From: Mactromeris polynyma
Taxonomy: Eukaryota; Mollusca; Bivalvia; Venerida; Mactridae
Assembly (NCBI GenBank): GCA_032209605.1
Contig: JASFXZ010000001.1
Span: 35,406,619-35,470,618 of the forward strand
Direction: 5' to 3'
DNA length: 64,000 nt
Position 1 is the stretch's first letter; each line of letters begins with the position of its first letter. Both the position numbers and the translations under genes were made by a program. The notes beneath the pieces are model-generated. The model was not told where the DNA came from. It was given only the letters and a program-made list of their open reading frames with translations, and searched no databases. This document shows positions 62,100 to 64,000 of the stretch, in pieces.

Positions 62100-62462
62100 T
62101 ACTGCTATATTGCAAAGATTTCTGGTGTTCGAAATATCATTTGAGATGGTTGTATATGGGTATTTTATAACATATTTCCATTGCAACAAATACCTTTCAT
62201 AATTTAGCAGAAATTCTGATAAAATCGGTGAAGCGTTTTAACCCCTTATAGGTTTCCCGCTGGGTATGGTTATTTATTATGAAGTATTTTACTTATATAA
62301 TAATTATTGTGAAGTTGGTTAAGTTAGGAGCATTTTATTCTATGTAATATTTTCTGTTGCTCAAGGATTTTGACTCCAGTACGAGGCATGTATGAATCGA
62401 TTTGAAACATGTATATGACTTATGCCCACGTTGTATAAACCAGGGACCGTATACATGAACAT

Positions 62463-63378
62463 AGCGTGTTCCAGTATAAATGCACTGGCCACTAACTGCA
62501 AGCGTGTTCCAGTATAAATTCAATGCACTGGCCACTAACTACAAGCGTGTTCCAGTATAAATTCAATGCACTGGCCACTAACTACAAGCGTGTTCCAGTA
62601 TAAACTCAATGCACTGGCCACTAACTACAAGCGTGTTCCAGTATAAATTCAATGCACTGGCCACTAACTACAAGCGTGTTCCAGTATAAACTCAATGCAC
62701 TGGCCACTAACTACAAGCGTGTTCCAGTATAAATTCAATGCACTGGCCACTAACTACAAGCGTGTTCCAGTATAAATTCAATGCACTGGCCACTAACTAC
62801 AAGCGTGTTCCAGTATAAACTCAATGCACTGGCCACTAACTACAAGCGTGTTCCAGTATAAATTCAATACACTGGCCACTAACTACAAGCGTGTTCCAGT
62901 ATAAATTCAATGCACTGGCCACTAACTACAAGCGTGTTCCAGTATAAACTCAATGCACTGGCCACTAACTACAAGCGTGTTCCAGTATAAATTCAATGCA
63001 CTGGCCACTAACTACAAGCGTGTTCCAGTATAAATTCAATGCACTGGCCACTAACTACAAGCGTGTTCCAGTATAAATTCAATGCACTGGCCACTAACTA
63101 CAAGCGTGTTCCAGTATAAATTCAATGCACTGGTCACTAACTACAAGCGTGTTCCAGTATAAATTCAATGCACTGGCCCCTAACTACAAGCGTGTTCCAG
63201 TATAAATTCAATGCACTGGCCACTAACTACAAGCGTGTTCCAGTATAAATTCAATGCACTGGCCACTAACTACAAGCGTGTTCCAGTATAAATTCAATGC
63301 ACTGGCCCCTAACTACAAGCGTGTTCCAGTATAAATTCAATGCACTGGCCCCTAACTACAAGCGTGTTCCAGTATAAA
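62463..63378. repeat. 43-bp tandem array, about 21 copies
   Basis: Units contain AAGCGTGTTCCAGTATAAAT, then TCAATGCACTGGCCACTAAC and TAC. The copies are very uniform; variants are AACTCAATG for AATTCAATG, which recurs at intervals in the left half, and GGCCCCTAAC in the right half. The first unit lacks the TTCAATGCA part in one place. Such homogeneity points to recent expansion. Confidence 0.97.
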
Positions 63379-64000
63379 ATCATTTTGCGCTGAAATTTAG
63401 TACAAGCCTTACATACATTTCTGTGTATTAAATTTCTATTTGATATGTTCATATGACAAATATGTCAGCGGAGTAGTTAGCATATTTGTTAAGTGTACAT
63501 GCAGTCATTTAAGTCCAATTGGCAATTTGATGATGACAATTGATTGACTTTGAACCAACAAAGGAAAGATTAAAGAAGACTTAGATCAATAAGTTATCAT
63601 TCTACCGTCTTTAACTACCATTGGAACATTATTAATATCAGCCCTGTTTTATGGCAAATTTGGGGCCGAAATTGGGCCCCATTCCCCAAAGAAAAAAGTA
63701 TATAGTTTTCCCCTACTTACAAAGAAAATCCCCTTTAGTTAAAATTATCTAAAATTTTAGCCATATAAATACCCAATTTGGTGATTCATGATGCAAATTT
63801 CAACTATCAAAATGACCCTCCATACTTCCCCCAAGCCTGCAAAAATATGGTTGAATATGCATAACAGTCTCACAGAATTTTTACAACCCCAATCACCAAG
63901 CCACTTGTATCAATTACTACAAATATTTCGGTATGAACGTTCAACAGAATAATTATAATACTAAAATCAATTAACGCTGGGTAGAATTTTATATCGTATA
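63379..64000. other. Gene-free stretch at the window end
   Basis: No supported gene. A GGGGCCGAAATTGGGCCCC near-palindrome lies at about 63662-63680. Confidence 0.4.

Noticed and set aside
56286..63378. CRISPR-like regular arrays (32-bp and 43-bp)
   Set aside because: Units are contiguous with no unique spacers, no cas genes are present and the DNA is eukaryotic.

Overview
The window looks like nuclear DNA from a marine invertebrate, most likely a bivalve or another mollusc. It is AT-rich. It has one gene with GT-AG introns and long introns, a TRIM-like RING/NHL gene of the kind expanded in bivalves, several tRNA-derived SINE copies, many short inverted-repeat transposons, and many minisatellites. 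Nothing looks bacterial, and there is no CRISPR array or prokaryotic operon. The species assignment is inference from repeat and gene style.

Layout. 1-9100 is gene-free apart from transposon relics and a 2.5 kb satellite built on 7-bp words (5698-8245). A single-exon minus-strand gene for a C2-like protein lies at 9276-10163, with a TATA box upstream and a poly(A) signal downstream. 10.3-17.9 kb holds dispersed repeats, a degraded non-LTR retrotransposon 3' end and a 32-bp array. The main gene runs on the plus strand from 17951 to 37606. I assembled it from seven exons whose splice phases all agree, giving a 343-residue protein that I do not recognise. Its introns carry most of the repeats between 18 and 37.5 kb, including a 1.8 kb array of 51-bp and then 45-bp units. 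A possible alternative last exon lies at 38.8-39.06 kb.

39-58 kb has no supported gene. It holds SINEs, MITEs, a MITE-within-a-MITE at 48.2-49.0 kb, a 2.2 kb array of 25-bp units and a 32-bp array. A minus-strand RING/coiled-coil/NHL protein (560 residues) is intact at 58269-59951, probably with one intron in its 5' UTR. The window ends with another MITE copy and a 43-bp array.

The three genes show no sign of working together; this is ordinary eukaryotic spacing. I found no convincing new multi-gene system. The items most worth following up are the unrecognised seven-exon gene and its alternative 3' exon, the C2-like gene, the nested transposon with a clean TTA duplication, and the higher-order structure of the heptamer satellite. 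Exon structures were worked out by eye from splice sites and phase; no database search was run.
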